NCBI GenBank assembly: GCA_023409265.1
Contig: JAEYHZ010000004.1
Location: 372,001-436,000, forward strand
From: Bacillota bacterium
Lineage (GTDB): Bacteria > Bacillota > Clostridia > Acetivibrionales > DSM-1351
DNA: 64,000 nt
Direction: 5' to 3'
A program made the position numbers and the translations under genes. This document shows positions 26,105-34,863 of the stretch, in pieces. Below the pieces are notes generated by a model that worked only from the letters and a program-made list of their open reading frames with translations, had not been told where the DNA came from and ran no database searches. The number at the start of each line of letters is the position of its first letter. The stretch's first letter is position 1.

Positions 26105-26184
26105 TCATATAAACTGATAAAAACAACAATAAATAGCAATCAATTCTGCAGATTATTATACGTAAATTATCCTCCAATTACTAT

Positions 26185-26213
26185 TTGACAGCATATTGGC
26201 TATAATATAAAAT
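26185..26213 (+). promoter_or_regulatory. Sigma-A promoter of prfC
   Basis: TTGACA (26185-26190) and TAAAAT (26208-26213) with a 17-base spacer, about 70 bases before the prfC start. Confidence 0.6.
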
Positions 26214-26288
26214 GAAATCTGATTGTTAAAAGTAATAACAAATAATTTATTTAATGATTTATTATAGAATTACGAGAGGTTAAGTCAA

Positions 26289-27914
26289 ATGCCAGATATT
26301 AAAGATGAAATAAAAAAAGAAGTATCCCGAAGAAAAACATTTGCTATTATATCTCACCCTGACGCCGGTAAAACCACATTAACTGAAAAATTGCTTCTGT
26401 ATGGTGGTGCCATAAGGTTGGCAGGTTCGGTCAAGGCAAGAAAGGCAAATAAATATGCTGTTTCCGATTGGATGGAAATCGAAAAGCAGAGAGGTATTTC
26501 TGTTACCTCCAGTGTAATGCAGTTTGAATATAATAATTACTGTATAAATATATTGGATACTCCCGGTCACCAGGATTTCAGTGAAGATACATACAGAACG
26601 CTTGTAGCCGCTGACAGTGCAGTGATGCTTATTGACGGAGCAAAAGGTGTTGAAGCACAAACCATTAAACTCTTCCATGTATGTAAATTAAGAGGTATTC
26701 CAATCTTTACTTTTGTAAATAAAATGGACCGCGCAAGTAAGGACCCCTTTGAGCTTATGGAGGAAATCGAAAGAGTTCTCGGTATACGCTCCTATCCCAT
26801 GAACTGGCCAATTGGAACAGAAGGTGATTTCAAAGGCGTATATAATAGAAAGCTTAAACAAATTGAGCTGTTTGACGGCGGAGAGCATGGACAATCCCAG
26901 GTTTCTTCCACAGTAGGAAAAGTTGATGATACAATTTTTGCAGATTTGCTGGGCAGCCATTACCACGATAAGCTCTGTGAAGACATAGAGCTGCTAGATA
27001 TGGCAGGTGATGAATTTGACAAAAAGAAAATCCGCAGTGGTGAATTAACACCGTTATTCTTCGGCAGCGCCATGACCAATTTCGGTGTACAGCCCTTCCT
27101 TGAAGAGTTTTTGGAACTGGCACCTTCACCTGGTGTTATTGAAACCACCGATGGCGAAATTGATCCTGAAAGCGACAAATTCTCCGGCTTTATCTTTAAA
27201 ATACAGGCAAATATGAATCCAACACATAGAGACAGACTTGCCTTTTTGAGAATTTGTTCAGGTAAGTTCTCAAAAGGCATGTCAGTACGACATGTGAACG
27301 CCGGTAAGGAAATCCGTCTCTCACAGCCTCAGCAGTTTATGGCTCAGGAGCGTACTATCGTTGATGAAGCATTTCCCGGCGATATAATAGGTTTGTTTGA
27401 CCCCGGAATATTCAATCTTGGAGACACATTATACGAAGGCAACGGCAATGTGAGATTTGAAGGTATTCCTATATTCCCTGCCGAATATTTTGCCAGAGTA
27501 ACACCCGCTGACACAATGAAGAGAAAGCAGTTCATAAAAGGTATTGATCAGCTGTCTGAAGAAGGTGCCATCCAGGTATTCAAGCAGATTGATATCGGTA
27601 TAGAAGCATTGATTATCGGGGTTGTAGGTGCCCTGCAGTTTGAAGTGCTTGAATACAGACTTAAGAATGAATATGGAGTACAGCTCCGTCTTCAGAATTT
27701 GCCTTACCGACATGCACGCTGGATAGAAAATGAAGGTCTTGATCCCAGAAAACTGAATCTGCCCAGTACCGCGGTAATTGTTGAAGACAAATTGGGCAGA
27801 AACGCAATACTCTTTGAGAATGAATGGTCTATCAGAATGGCTGAAGAAAGAAATAAAGACCTTAAATTAATTGATATTGCAACACAGGATTTTAAAATCA
27901 AGAAAATTCTCTAA
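26289..27914 (+). CDS. prfC: Peptide chain release factor 3
   Basis: A 541-residue translational GTPase that recycles RF1/RF2 from the ribosome. SHPDAGKTTLTEKLL is the P-loop (G1), QRGISVTSSVMQF the switch I/G2 region specific to RF3, DTPGHQDFSEDTYR the G3 box and NKMDR the G4 box. The C-terminal RF3 domain includes GVVGALQFEVLEYRL and YGVQL. Length is normal. ATG at 26289 follows GAGAGGTT. Monocistronic, with a promoter at 26185. Confidence 0.96.
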   Translation: MPDIKDEIKKEVSRRKTFAIISHPDAGKTTLTEKLLLYGGAIRLAGSVKARKANKYAVSDWMEIEKQRGISVTSSVMQFEYNNYCINILDTPGHQDFSEDTYRTLVAADSAVMLIDGAKGVEAQTIKLFHVCKLRGIPIFTFVNKMDRASKDPFELMEEIERVLGIRSYPMNWPIGTEGDFKGVYNRKLKQIELFDGGEHGQSQVSSTVGKVDDTIFADLLGSHYHDKLCEDIELLDMAGDEFDKKKIRSGELTPLFFGSAMTNFGVQPFLEEFLELAPSPGVIETTDGEIDPESDKFSGFIFKIQANMNPTHRDRLAFLRICSGKFSKGMSVRHVNAGKEIRLSQPQQFMAQERTIVDEAFPGDIIGLFDPGIFNLGDTLYEGNGNVRFEGIPIFPAEYFARVTPADTMKRKQFIKGIDQLSEEGAIQVFKQIDIGIEALIIGVVGALQFEVLEYRLKNEYGVQLRLQNLPYRHARWIENEGLDPRKLNLPSTAVIVEDKLGRNAILFENEWSIRMAEERNKDLKLIDIATQDFKIKKIL

Positions 27915-27972
27915 TACTTGTTGTCTTATGACATATTGATTTAGAGAAGTGGAATCCCCTTTCCAAACCACC

Positions 27973-28071
27973 GTATAGGAATTTTGTTATTTGTTGGTTT
28001 CCTGGTATACTATTACAATCTTTATTATACCAGTACCTACATTGGTGTTAGACGCATATAAATTCCTATAC
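27973..28071. repeat. Nested inverted repeat between prfC and tRNA genes
   Basis: GTATAGGAATTT (27973-27984) pairs perfectly with 28060-28071. Inside, CTGGTATA (28002-28009) pairs with TATACCAG (28026-28033). The element is about 100 bp, non-coding and could be a small mobile repeat or structured 3' end. Confidence 0.6.
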
Positions 28072-28093
28072 GAAAAAAATTCTGATTATTTGC

Positions 28094-28122
28094 TTGACAA
28101 AAAGTGCAAACCTCTTTATAAT
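28094..28122 (+). promoter_or_regulatory. Consensus sigma-A promoter of the tRNA pair
   Basis: TTGACA (28094-28099), 17-base spacer, TATAAT (28117-28122): a perfect consensus, as expected for stable RNA genes. It lies 18 bases before tRNA-Gln. Confidence 0.9.
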
Positions 28123-28140
28123 AGGTTTTGCGCTTGACGT

Positions 28141-28217
28141 TGGGATGTAGCCAAGCCGGTAAGGCACCAGACTTTGACTCTGGCATTTCGTTGGTTCGAG
28201 TCCAGCCATCCCAGCCA
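28141..28217 (+). tRNA. tRNA-Gln (anticodon TTG)
   Basis: Acceptor TGGGATG pairs with CATCCCA; anticodon loop ctTTGac is within a CAGA/TCTG stem; T-loop GGTTCGAGTCC. CCA is encoded. First of a two-tRNA unit. Confidence 0.95.
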
Positions 28218-28220
28218 TTT

Positions 28221-28296
28221 GACCCATTAGCTCAGTTGGCAGAGCACTTGACTTTTAATCAAGGTGTCCGCAGTTCGAATCTGCGATGGGTCACCA
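28221..28296 (+). tRNA. tRNA-Lys (anticodon TTT)
   Basis: Acceptor GACCCAT pairs with ATGGGTC; D-loop AGCTCAGTTGGCAGAGC; anticodon stem CTTGA/TCAAG with loop ctTTTaa; T-loop AGTTCGAATCT. CCA is encoded. It follows tRNA-Gln after 3 bases. Confidence 0.96.
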
Positions 28297-28302
28297 AAAT
28301 GA

Positions 28303-28337
28303 AAGCAGTTGTTTCAATATTGAAATAACTGCTTTTA
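28303..28337 (+). terminator. Terminator of the tRNA unit
   Basis: AAAGCAGTTGTTTCAAT pairs with ATTGAAATAACTGCTTT and is followed by T-rich sequence. It comes directly after tRNA-Lys. Confidence 0.75.
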
Positions 28338-28368
28338 ATGTTGTTTAAATATCTTTAAAATAATAAAT

Positions 28369-28401
28369 GACATCGTCCCGGGTTTTTAATAGGACGATGT
28401 C
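28369..28401. terminator. Bidirectional hairpin between tRNAs and methyltransferase
   Basis: GACATCGTCC (28369-28378) pairs perfectly with GGACGATGTC (28392-28401). It lies 41 bases past the methyltransferase stop on the minus strand, between convergent units. Confidence 0.6.
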
Positions 28402-28442
28402 ATTCTAAATACTTAATTATTTATTCATCAAAAGCATTAATA

Positions 28443-29240
28443 TTAAGATTGCTTTCTAGCAATCAAAATATATGACAGCGGTATGCCACAGCCGCTTAAG
28501 TTTTGTGCCGACCCCGATATATCATGGTCAAATTCCTTAAGCTTAATAGTGATCAATTTATTACATACCATTGAATTTATTATTGTAGAAAGACTGTGCG
28601 AATAACTGCAGAAGGTTTTTGAGTCGTAGGCTTTATTACACATATATCCCATACCGCTATTCTCAATCCATGGTTCGTTTCTAAAATATGAATTTACAAG
28701 TTTGTTTGGTGAATTAACATCATAGTTGTTTTCACCTTCAAAGGCAAGCATATTTATAACAGGGTGTACTTCATTGATTATTAACATTCCCCCTTCTTTC
28801 AAACAAAGAAAAACTATATCAAAAAATGCAGATAAATCCTTAAACCAGGTTAACGCTCCAATAGTGATAAATATAAAGTCAAAACTATTGCGATACTCCT
28901 GGTTTATTTCTAGAATATTGGTTGCTACATATTTACAGTTTATATTTATTTTTTTTGAGATATCGTTGGCCCAGGCAACCATGTTATCCGCTATATCAAA
29001 GCCCACTCCCTTTTCTGCTCCAAATTTCATAAGCGCCATTAATTCTCTGCCATTATTGCAGCAGAATTGACCGATTGTCTTATTTTTAAAATCAAAGGCT
29101 GATAATTCATCCACAAGCTCTTTCTGTAAAAAGGGATAACTCTCTTCCTGTATTCTTTTGATAATGTCTTCACACCAACCTGGAGCACGATGCTCAAAAG
29201 CTTCTTCCCATGCTTCCTTGTTGGACTTTATGTAATCCAT
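28443..29240 (-). CDS. Class I SAM-dependent methyltransferase
   Basis: A 265-residue methyltransferase: IGQFCCNNGRELMALMKFGA is motif I (degenerate, CCNNG in place of GxGxG), GVGFDIADNM motif II, FDFIFITIGALTWFKDL the post-II/III region and LKEGGMLIINEVHP motif IV. The N-terminal NKEAWEEAFEHRAPGW is typical of small-molecule methyltransferases of clostridia and bacilli. Substrate unknown. Start ATG 29240. Monocistronic. Confidence 0.88.
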   Translation of the reverse strand: MDYIKSNKEAWEEAFEHRAPGWCEDIIKRIQEESYPFLQKELVDELSAFDFKNKTIGQFCCNNGRELMALMKFGAEKGVGFDIADNMVAWANDISKKININCKYVATNILEINQEYRNSFDFIFITIGALTWFKDLSAFFDIVFLCLKEGGMLIINEVHPVINMLAFEGENNYDVNSPNKLVNSYFRNEPWIENSGMGYMCNKAYDSKTFCSYSHSLSTIINSMVCNKLITIKLKEFDHDISGSAQNLSGCGIPLSYILIARKQS

Positions 29241-29316
29241 GTTCTTACCTCACATATTTCTAATATTTTGACGTTACTTTTCAAAATATGAATGTTTTAC
29301 CAAAAATGATTATAGC

Positions 29317-29356
29317 ATACAGATAGTGTAACCTACAAGGAAACAAATATCTGTAT
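29317..29356. promoter_or_regulatory. Inverted repeat upstream of the methyltransferase
   Basis: ATACAGATA (29317-29325) and TATCTGTAT (29348-29356) are a perfect 9-bp dyad. It might be an operator for the methyltransferase gene. The rest of 29241-29500 has a weak hairpin (CCCTG/CAGGG, near 29390-29420) and no coding signal. Confidence 0.35.
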
Positions 29357-29501
29357 GAGTTGGTTTGAAGCGGCTGTTATTTCTTCCCTGCCCGCCGGTT
29401 AACAGGGTGAGAAGAAGTCTCCAGTGCTGAAATCCTGTCAGAATTATGCTTGAACTATAGAGCTAAAGAATATCTGCTTCATTGTCAGAATCCTATAATG
29501 G

Positions 29502-29546
29502 AAAAAGTAATGTGTGAGCAGAATTTCTGCACACACATTACTTTTT
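29502..29546 (-). terminator. Terminator of the GH43 gene
   Basis: AAAAAGTAATGTGTG (29502-29516) pairs perfectly with 29532-29546; the loop itself holds a GCAGAA/TTCTGC stem. On the minus strand the stem runs into T5. It lies 48 bases past the GH43 stop. Confidence 0.8.
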
Positions 29547-29593
29547 CTTGGTTATATATTGATTTGGGGAGTTGCTGCCAAAATAGAACTATT

Positions 29594-31012
29594 TTACTCT
29601 AAAGAAAATGAAGCAAGACTTGCACTGCCTTGCCCTGTATATGTAAAGTACAGAGCCTGTATACCGTCTGGTATCGATATATCTGAAGAATACTCGGTCC
29701 AAACATTAGTAAAGTTAACGGTTATTCTTCCCAGAGCCTTACCGTTCCATGATGTTTTAACCTCGAAGTCACCTTTGCAATAACCCCGTACTTTAATTTT
29801 TACTTTCTGTATTCCTTTACAGTCAAAGTACTTGAAACCGGCTGTGGCAGATGCTTTCATGTTTGCAATGTAACCTGTTTCCTCATCGCCGTCCCTTCCA
29901 TCCTGGGTTATCTTGGGGAATTGATGGTCCATCCAGGCTCCTGTACAGTCGGTATATATCGATTCATCGCTGCAAAAAAGATTGCAGGCCAGATATGCTG
30001 GGTACTCTCCACGTCCTATAAGTGCTCCGCCATTCGGACCGCAGGAAGTCATTTCAACCTGGGGAATTGTACCGTCGCTTAAAAATTGAATTTCTTCAAT
30101 ACAGCCCTGCCTGCTGAAATTAGTCCCATTCGTATGTCTGTGATAAAATATGTACCACTTGTCGTTGATTTCTACAATACTACCGTGATTGTTACCCCCA
30201 TAAAACATTGGCTTGTCTGCCGGCTTGTAGGTATCAATGTGAAGATCGTTATTGCTTACAATTACTCCTTGATATACAAATCCTTTTGTTGGATACTTGC
30301 TGGTTGCATAACAAAGCTCATGCATCACAATTGAGGAATAAACAAAGTAGTATGTGTCCCCTTTCTTTCTTATTGAAGGAGCTTCAAAAAACTCATGTCC
30401 TTCAAAACCACTGCCCTTGCTAAAGGGTTCACTTGGTGCAACAGTTACCGGTTCTTCCTTTACAGTCAGCATATCGGGGCCGAGAACTGTAGCCATGGCA
30501 CCCTTTCTTGACCTGTCACCTACAGAACAAAAACCGGTATACAGATATATATTTTCTCCTTCTGTAAGTACTCCCGGATCAAACTGAGGCTCATCTCCCG
30601 CTCTTTCTCCAAGTCTTGTACCATCAGAATAGTGTACATACCCGTAGAATTCATACTTGCCTGCCGGAGTATCACAGACAGCCACAGAGACGATTGAAAC
30701 CTTGTCAAGGACGTAGTAAAGATAATACCTTCCATCCGGTCCAACGGTCACGTCGGGTGCATACAGACACATCCTTCCATCCGGATTAAGGGGATCATCT
30801 GTTTTTTTGTAGATCACCCCTTCATATTGCCAGTTACCCAGATCATCAACAGGTGCCGACCAACACACATAATCATTTAAACAATATGCATGTCCGTTAA
30901 AGCGATCGTGAGAACCATAAACATACACTCTGCCGTTAAAAACATACGGCTCTCCGTCGGGAATATATTCCCATGACGGAAGATATGGATTAAATCCCTG
31001 CTTTTTCATCAT
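29594..31012 (-). CDS. GH43 family glycosidase with C-terminal carbohydrate-binding domain
   Basis: A 472-residue enzyme. The five-bladed GH43 domain occupies residues 1-330: NPYLPSWEYIPDGEPYVFNG with the catalytic-base region, CLYAPDVTVGPDGRYYLYY, HEFFEAPSIRKKGDTYYFVY with the acid Glu, and NNHGSIVEINDKWYIFYHRH. Residues 335-472 are a beta-sandwich of CBM6-like type. No signal peptide, so cytoplasmic. Predicted to release arabinose or xylose from oligosaccharides. ATG 31012 follows AAAAGGAGAG. It is divergent from an AraC regulator that probably controls it. Confidence 0.92.
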   Translation of the reverse strand: MMKKQGFNPYLPSWEYIPDGEPYVFNGRVYVYGSHDRFNGHAYCLNDYVCWSAPVDDLGNWQYEGVIYKKTDDPLNPDGRMCLYAPDVTVGPDGRYYLYYVLDKVSIVSVAVCDTPAGKYEFYGYVHYSDGTRLGERAGDEPQFDPGVLTEGENIYLYTGFCSVGDRSRKGAMATVLGPDMLTVKEEPVTVAPSEPFSKGSGFEGHEFFEAPSIRKKGDTYYFVYSSIVMHELCYATSKYPTKGFVYQGVIVSNNDLHIDTYKPADKPMFYGGNNHGSIVEINDKWYIFYHRHTNGTNFSRQGCIEEIQFLSDGTIPQVEMTSCGPNGGALIGRGEYPAYLACNLFCSDESIYTDCTGAWMDHQFPKITQDGRDGDEETGYIANMKASATAGFKYFDCKGIQKVKIKVRGYCKGDFEVKTSWNGKALGRITVNFTNVWTEYSSDISIPDGIQALYFTYTGQGSASLASFSLE

Positions 31013-31035
31013 TCAACTCTCCTTTTAAGTATCCG

Positions 31036-31058
31036 TTACTTAGGATACCCTTACTTAG
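31036..31058. promoter_or_regulatory. Direct repeat in the GH43/AraC divergent region
   Basis: TTACTTAG occurs at 31036-31043 and 31051-31058 (15-base period), and GTATCC/GGATAC form a dyad around the first. AraC proteins usually bind direct repeats, so this is a candidate site, close to the GH43 start. Confidence 0.4.
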
Positions 31059-31262
31059 TTTTTAATATGGCAAATAACAAAAATCAATATTTTCTGAAAT
31101 TGATGTATCCTTATATTAAAAGATAATGCCGGAAAGTAACAAGATGGCTCATGTACCATATTATCACTTCTTTATTAAACATTTTAAGTCATTTGAACTC
31201 TTGATTACAATGATATATACTAAGAGATATTTGATATATTCTAAGATCGGAGAAATTTTTTT

Positions 31263-32015
31263 ATGACTTTTATCCATTATGCAGAATACAATGCAGCTCA
31301 TCAGGAGAACTTTATCTTTGATATTCCAGATGGTCACGACTGCTGGCTATTGGTTATTACTCAGACGCCGGCTTTTTTCCTGGTGAATAATGAAATGAAA
31401 GAATATCCTGCCCACAGTGCGGTTTTATATCGTCCGCACCAAAGAATTTACTATCGGGCATGTGCCGAGAAGTATATCAACGATTGGATACGTTTTGAGT
31501 CTACCGAAGCTTATGTAACCGAGACAATGCTCCCACACGGAATTCCTTTTTCCTTGGACGACCCTGAATACTGTCACAAGCTGTTTCAACTGCTTGTGAC
31601 TGAAAACTCATTCAATAAGGATTATAGGGAATCGTCAATAGACTATTTATTAAGAACCCTATTTAACAAGCTCCTTGAGTCATGCTTTCATACAAGTATA
31701 ACCCCGCAATATTATAACCTTTTAAGACTCCGTACAGAAATTTATAACAACCCCGGCAATAACTGGTCTATCCCTGAATTGGCTGATATCTTACATATAA
31801 GTCCGGGGTATCTTCAAACCATTTATAAGAATACTTTTGGAATATCCTGTATGCATGACGTTATAAACAGCCGTATCCGACTCGCCAAGGAATATCTGCT
31901 CCACAGGAATCATACAATTGCCGAAGTTGCAGCGTTATGTGGCTATAATAATATTGAACACTTCTGCAGGCAGTTTAAGCAAATTACAGGCTGTACTCCA
32001 GGGAAATGGAATTAG
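31263..32015 (+). CDS. AraC family transcriptional regulator
   Basis: A 250-residue regulator with an N-terminal cupin-like sensor (residues 1-150; EYPAHSAVLYRPHQRIYYRA) and a C-terminal double HTH: NWSIPELADILHISPGYLQT, then RIRLAKEYLLHRNHTIAEVA and CGYNNIEHFCRQFKQITGCTPGKW. It is transcribed away from the GH43 gene across a 250-bp intergenic region, so it likely activates that gene in response to a pentose or oligosaccharide. Start ATG 31263 has GGAG 10 bases upstream. Confidence 0.92.
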   Translation: MTFIHYAEYNAAHQENFIFDIPDGHDCWLLVITQTPAFFLVNNEMKEYPAHSAVLYRPHQRIYYRACAEKYINDWIRFESTEAYVTETMLPHGIPFSLDDPEYCHKLFQLLVTENSFNKDYRESSIDYLLRTLFNKLLESCFHTSITPQYYNLLRLRTEIYNNPGNNWSIPELADILHISPGYLQTIYKNTFGISCMHDVINSRIRLAKEYLLHRNHTIAEVAALCGYNNIEHFCRQFKQITGCTPGKWN

Positions 32016-32280
32016 AATATTTTTCCATTCGGCAGTTTGCATTTTCGTTTTAGTAATAATTAATAATAACTTTTGCCCAACTATTCTGTCGAAAAGTAGA
32101 TATTAAAAGTGTATAGAAGCTTATTACTCTTATTACCCCATTCAATCGAATTCAGTAATAAATGACATTTATAGACTTTAACAAAATTTCAATTTCTAAA
32201 TGTTGACATTGATATTGGAATAATATAAACTTACTTTGTTGCTAAAACGAAAATGCTACCGATGCAAAACTTTTCTGACA

Positions 32281-32322
32281 GTTTAGCTCCAGATTAGCAG
32301 AAATCCTGATGGAACGCTAAAC
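32281..32322 (+). promoter_or_regulatory. Stem-loop in the esterase leader
   Basis: GTTTAGC (32281-32287) pairs perfectly with GCTAAAC (32316-32322), with inner pairing of TCC/GGA. It lies in the 486-base gap 32016-32501 before the secreted esterase. TTGACA at 32204 and TAATATAAA nearby may be promoter elements, though spacing is not ideal. I could not match a known riboswitch. Confidence 0.35.
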
Positions 32323-32501
32323 AACAATCAAGTTTGAGATGAATTAAAAATCAGATTTACCTTACATAAAAGTTTACTCAACATTTCATGCCTGACAGGC
32401 TGAACTGAACATTGATAAATGAATACATTTAAGCGCTCATTTTGTTTTTTCCAAGGCAATCAGAAGAAATATCCGAAAAAATAAAAGGAGATTGATATTT
32501 T

Positions 32502-34562
32502 ATGAAAGAGAAAAGGATGTTGTTAAAACGCCTCATTATTAAAGTAGCTGTTGTGTCTATGGTAATAACTGGTTTTCCCTGTTTGTCAATAAACTCTTCT
32601 GCTGCTTCAGTCAGTGGTAAGCCTGCATTTAAGCAGACCAGTGCAAAAGAGCTTTCGGTTGGAGAGTCTTATACTTTTGATATCGTAAATAAACCGTCAG
32701 GCGCAAGTTATCAATGGAGCAGCAGTAACAAGTCAGTTGCTACTGTGACTCAGCAAGGACTTGTTAGAGCAATTGCAGTTGGTAATGCAACAATTACCTG
32801 TAAAATTACAAAAAATAAAAGTACAAGCATTATAACTGCAAAAGTTATTGTAAAAAAGAAACAATCATCGGAATTTTCAAAAGTCCCTGTAGACAAGTAT
32901 GGATTCGACTCACAGGGAAGAATGGTTTCTTATTTCGGCACACCACTGATTGATGGAAAAAAAGATGAACTGTGGAATAAAGCTCTCGCGGTTACACCTA
33001 AATATGTTTCAGGCAATACTGATACTTCAGCTATATTTAAAACTTTATGGGATGACAATGCTGTGTATATTCTTGCTGAAGTAAAAGATAAAGATTTATC
33101 TGTACAATCCGGAACACCATATATGCAAGATTCATTGGAAATCTTTTTGGATGAGAATAATGATAAGGCGCAGGAATACGGTGTAGACGACCTACACTTT
33201 AGAGTCAATTATGAAAATTCCCAGTCTGTGGACAATGGAAATTCCGAGCGATTTTATACAAATACCAGAAAAGTGGATGGCGGATATCTTATTGAGGCAA
33301 GAATTGCACTGAAGGCCAAGCCTGCAAATGGAAAGGTGCTTGGAATTGAATTGCAAATTAACGATGCAAAAGGAACAGATAGAGTTGGCACCATAAATGT
33401 TTTTGATTCGACAGGCAGTGCATGGAATGACACAGAAAAATTCGGTGAAATATTGCTGACCGGCAAATCAGCTGACGCAGTTAGCGGACTTAACCCTTAT
33501 GACTTGATGAATCTGATCAAGGGCACTCAAAAGCTTGATTTAACACGCTATAAAAATGCTGGCATAGTAACCGATGCCATAAAAGCAGCAGAAAAAGTTC
33601 TTGCAAATAAAAAGGCTACTCAGAAGCAGCTTGACGAGCAATATGCCGCTCTAAAGAAAGCGGCAGGTATGCTGGTACTTACTGATGAGGCTGCAAATGA
33701 AAAAGAATTCAAGGCTGTGCCGGATGAATATAAATTGGACGCTTCAAAACAGGGTTCAATTGAAAGCTTGGAATATACTACAGCAAATTTGACTAATGGT
33801 ACCGACACTAAAAAACTAAATGTATATCTTCCCTACGGTTATGACGCTTCCGATGCCAGTAAGAAGTATAATGTTTTATATTTAATGCACGGCGGCGGCG
33901 AAAATGAGAGTCTCATCTTTGGCGGACCCGGTCAGAACAAGGAACTCAAAAAAATATTGGATAATATGATTGCAAATGGTGATATTGAACCGCTTATCGT
34001 TGTTACACCTACTTTTTACGGTGGAAAAAATGATACGGCTCTATTTCATGAGGAATTGATTAATAAAGTGGTTCCTTTAGTTGAAACAAAATATCATACC
34101 TATGCGGCATCGGCTAGTTTGGCTGATTTGAAAGCTTCCAGAGAGCACAGGGCATTTGGCGGGTTCTCTATGGGTTCAGTAACTACCTGGTATACATACA
34201 TAAACTGCCTTGACTACTTTAAATATTTTATGCCTTTAAGCGGTGACTGTTGGGTATTAGGTGACAAAGCCGGAAGTGATAAGGCAAAGTTAACAGCAGA
34301 ATATCTCGCAAAGGTTGCAAAGGATGCCGGCTATAAACCACAGGATTACTACATATTCGCTGCCACAGGCAATCTGGATATAGCTTATCCTAACTTGTAT
34401 CCTCAGATTGAAGCTATGAAGCAGTTAAAAGATAGTTTCATTTATTCATCAGATATTACGAAGGGAAATTTCTATTTCATTGTCAGCGACGGTGGAACAC
34501 ACGCCTGGAATTGGGTAAATCAGTATATTTACGACATTTTACCAGACCTGTTTAAAAATTGA
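32502..34562 (+). CDS. Secreted esterase with BIG2, CBM9 and CE1 (feruloyl/acetylxylan esterase-like) domains
   Basis: A 686-residue exported protein. Residues 1-34 are a signal peptide (KRLIIKVAVVSMVITGF core, ending near SSAAS). Then a BIG2 Ig-like domain (36-118; WSSSNKSVATVTQQGLVRA), a CBM9-type sugar-binding domain (125-320; DELWNKALAV, LWDDNAVYILAEVKDKDL, DSLEIFLDENND), a short FIVAR-like helical linker, and a CE1 alpha/beta hydrolase (400-686) with LNVYLPYGYD, LYLMHGGGENE, and the nucleophile GGFSMGS (Ser near 556). It would remove ferulate or acetate from xylan outside the cell. No dockerin or sortase motif is seen, so it is free or held by the CBM. RBS AAAGGAG. Confidence 0.9.
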   Translation: MKEKRMLLKRLIIKVAVVSMVITGFPCLSINSSAASVSGKPAFKQTSAKELSVGESYTFDIVNKPSGASYQWSSSNKSVATVTQQGLVRAIAVGNATITCKITKNKSTSIITAKVIVKKKQSSEFSKVPVDKYGFDSQGRMVSYFGTPLIDGKKDELWNKALAVTPKYVSGNTDTSAIFKTLWDDNAVYILAEVKDKDLSVQSGTPYMQDSLEIFLDENNDKAQEYGVDDLHFRVNYENSQSVDNGNSERFYTNTRKVDGGYLIEARIALKAKPANGKVLGIELQINDAKGTDRVGTINVFDSTGSAWNDTEKFGEILLTGKSADAVSGLNPYDLMNLIKGTQKLDLTRYKNAGIVTDAIKAAEKVLANKKATQKQLDEQYAALKKAAGMLVLTDEAANEKEFKAVPDEYKLDASKQGSIESLEYTTANLTNGTDTKKLNVYLPYGYDASDASKKYNVLYLMHGGGENESLIFGGPGQNKELKKILDNMIANGDIEPLIVVTPTFYGGKNDTALFHEELINKVVPLVETKYHTYAASASLADLKASREHRAFGGFSMGSVTTWYTYINCLDYFKYFMPLSGDCWVLGDKAGSDKAKLTAEYLAKVAKDAGYKPQDYYIFAATGNLDIAYPNLYPQIEAMKQLKDSFIYSSDITKGNFYFIVSDGGTHAWNWVNQYIYDILPDLFKN

Positions 34563-34686
34563 GTATAACAGAAAGTAACTATTGATAGGTGCTTAAATGT
34601 ATTTTACAATATTCAGTCCGGCCTTTTCTGGCTGGAAAAGCGGAGTGAAGTCATTAAAGTCCATGCTAGAAACAGCTATAATTTAC

Positions 34687-34700
34687 TTGTACCTGTACAA
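34687..34700. promoter_or_regulatory. Palindrome upstream of the LacI gene
   Basis: TTGTACCTGTACAA has perfect 6-bp arms around CT. It lies 164 bases before the LacI-family start and could be its operator. A 13-bp tandem repeat (TTAATATAGTTTT, 34713-34738) follows. Confidence 0.4.
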
Positions 34701-34863
34701 TGTGGTAATATGTTAATATAGTTTTTTAATATAGTTTTTTATAATAGTTATGTTGATTTAGTGGAGAATTCTTAAATCACTGGTCTATCAGGTAAATTAT
34801 TAGAGAGTTACTCCTTTTTCATACATAATTGTGTACGCACCATGCGCGAAGATGGGAAATAAT

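Noticed and set aside
25843..26112. 89-residue frame within copy B
   Set aside because: Same MITE as above; no ribosome site and not conserved between the copies.
28128..28328. 66-residue plus-strand open frame
   Set aside because: It runs through tRNA-Gln and tRNA-Lys; the peptide is the translation of tRNA sequence.
32221..32350. Possible c-di-GMP riboswitch in the esterase leader
   Set aside because: GCAAA-like bits are present but the GEMM core and conserved tetraloop pattern are absent.
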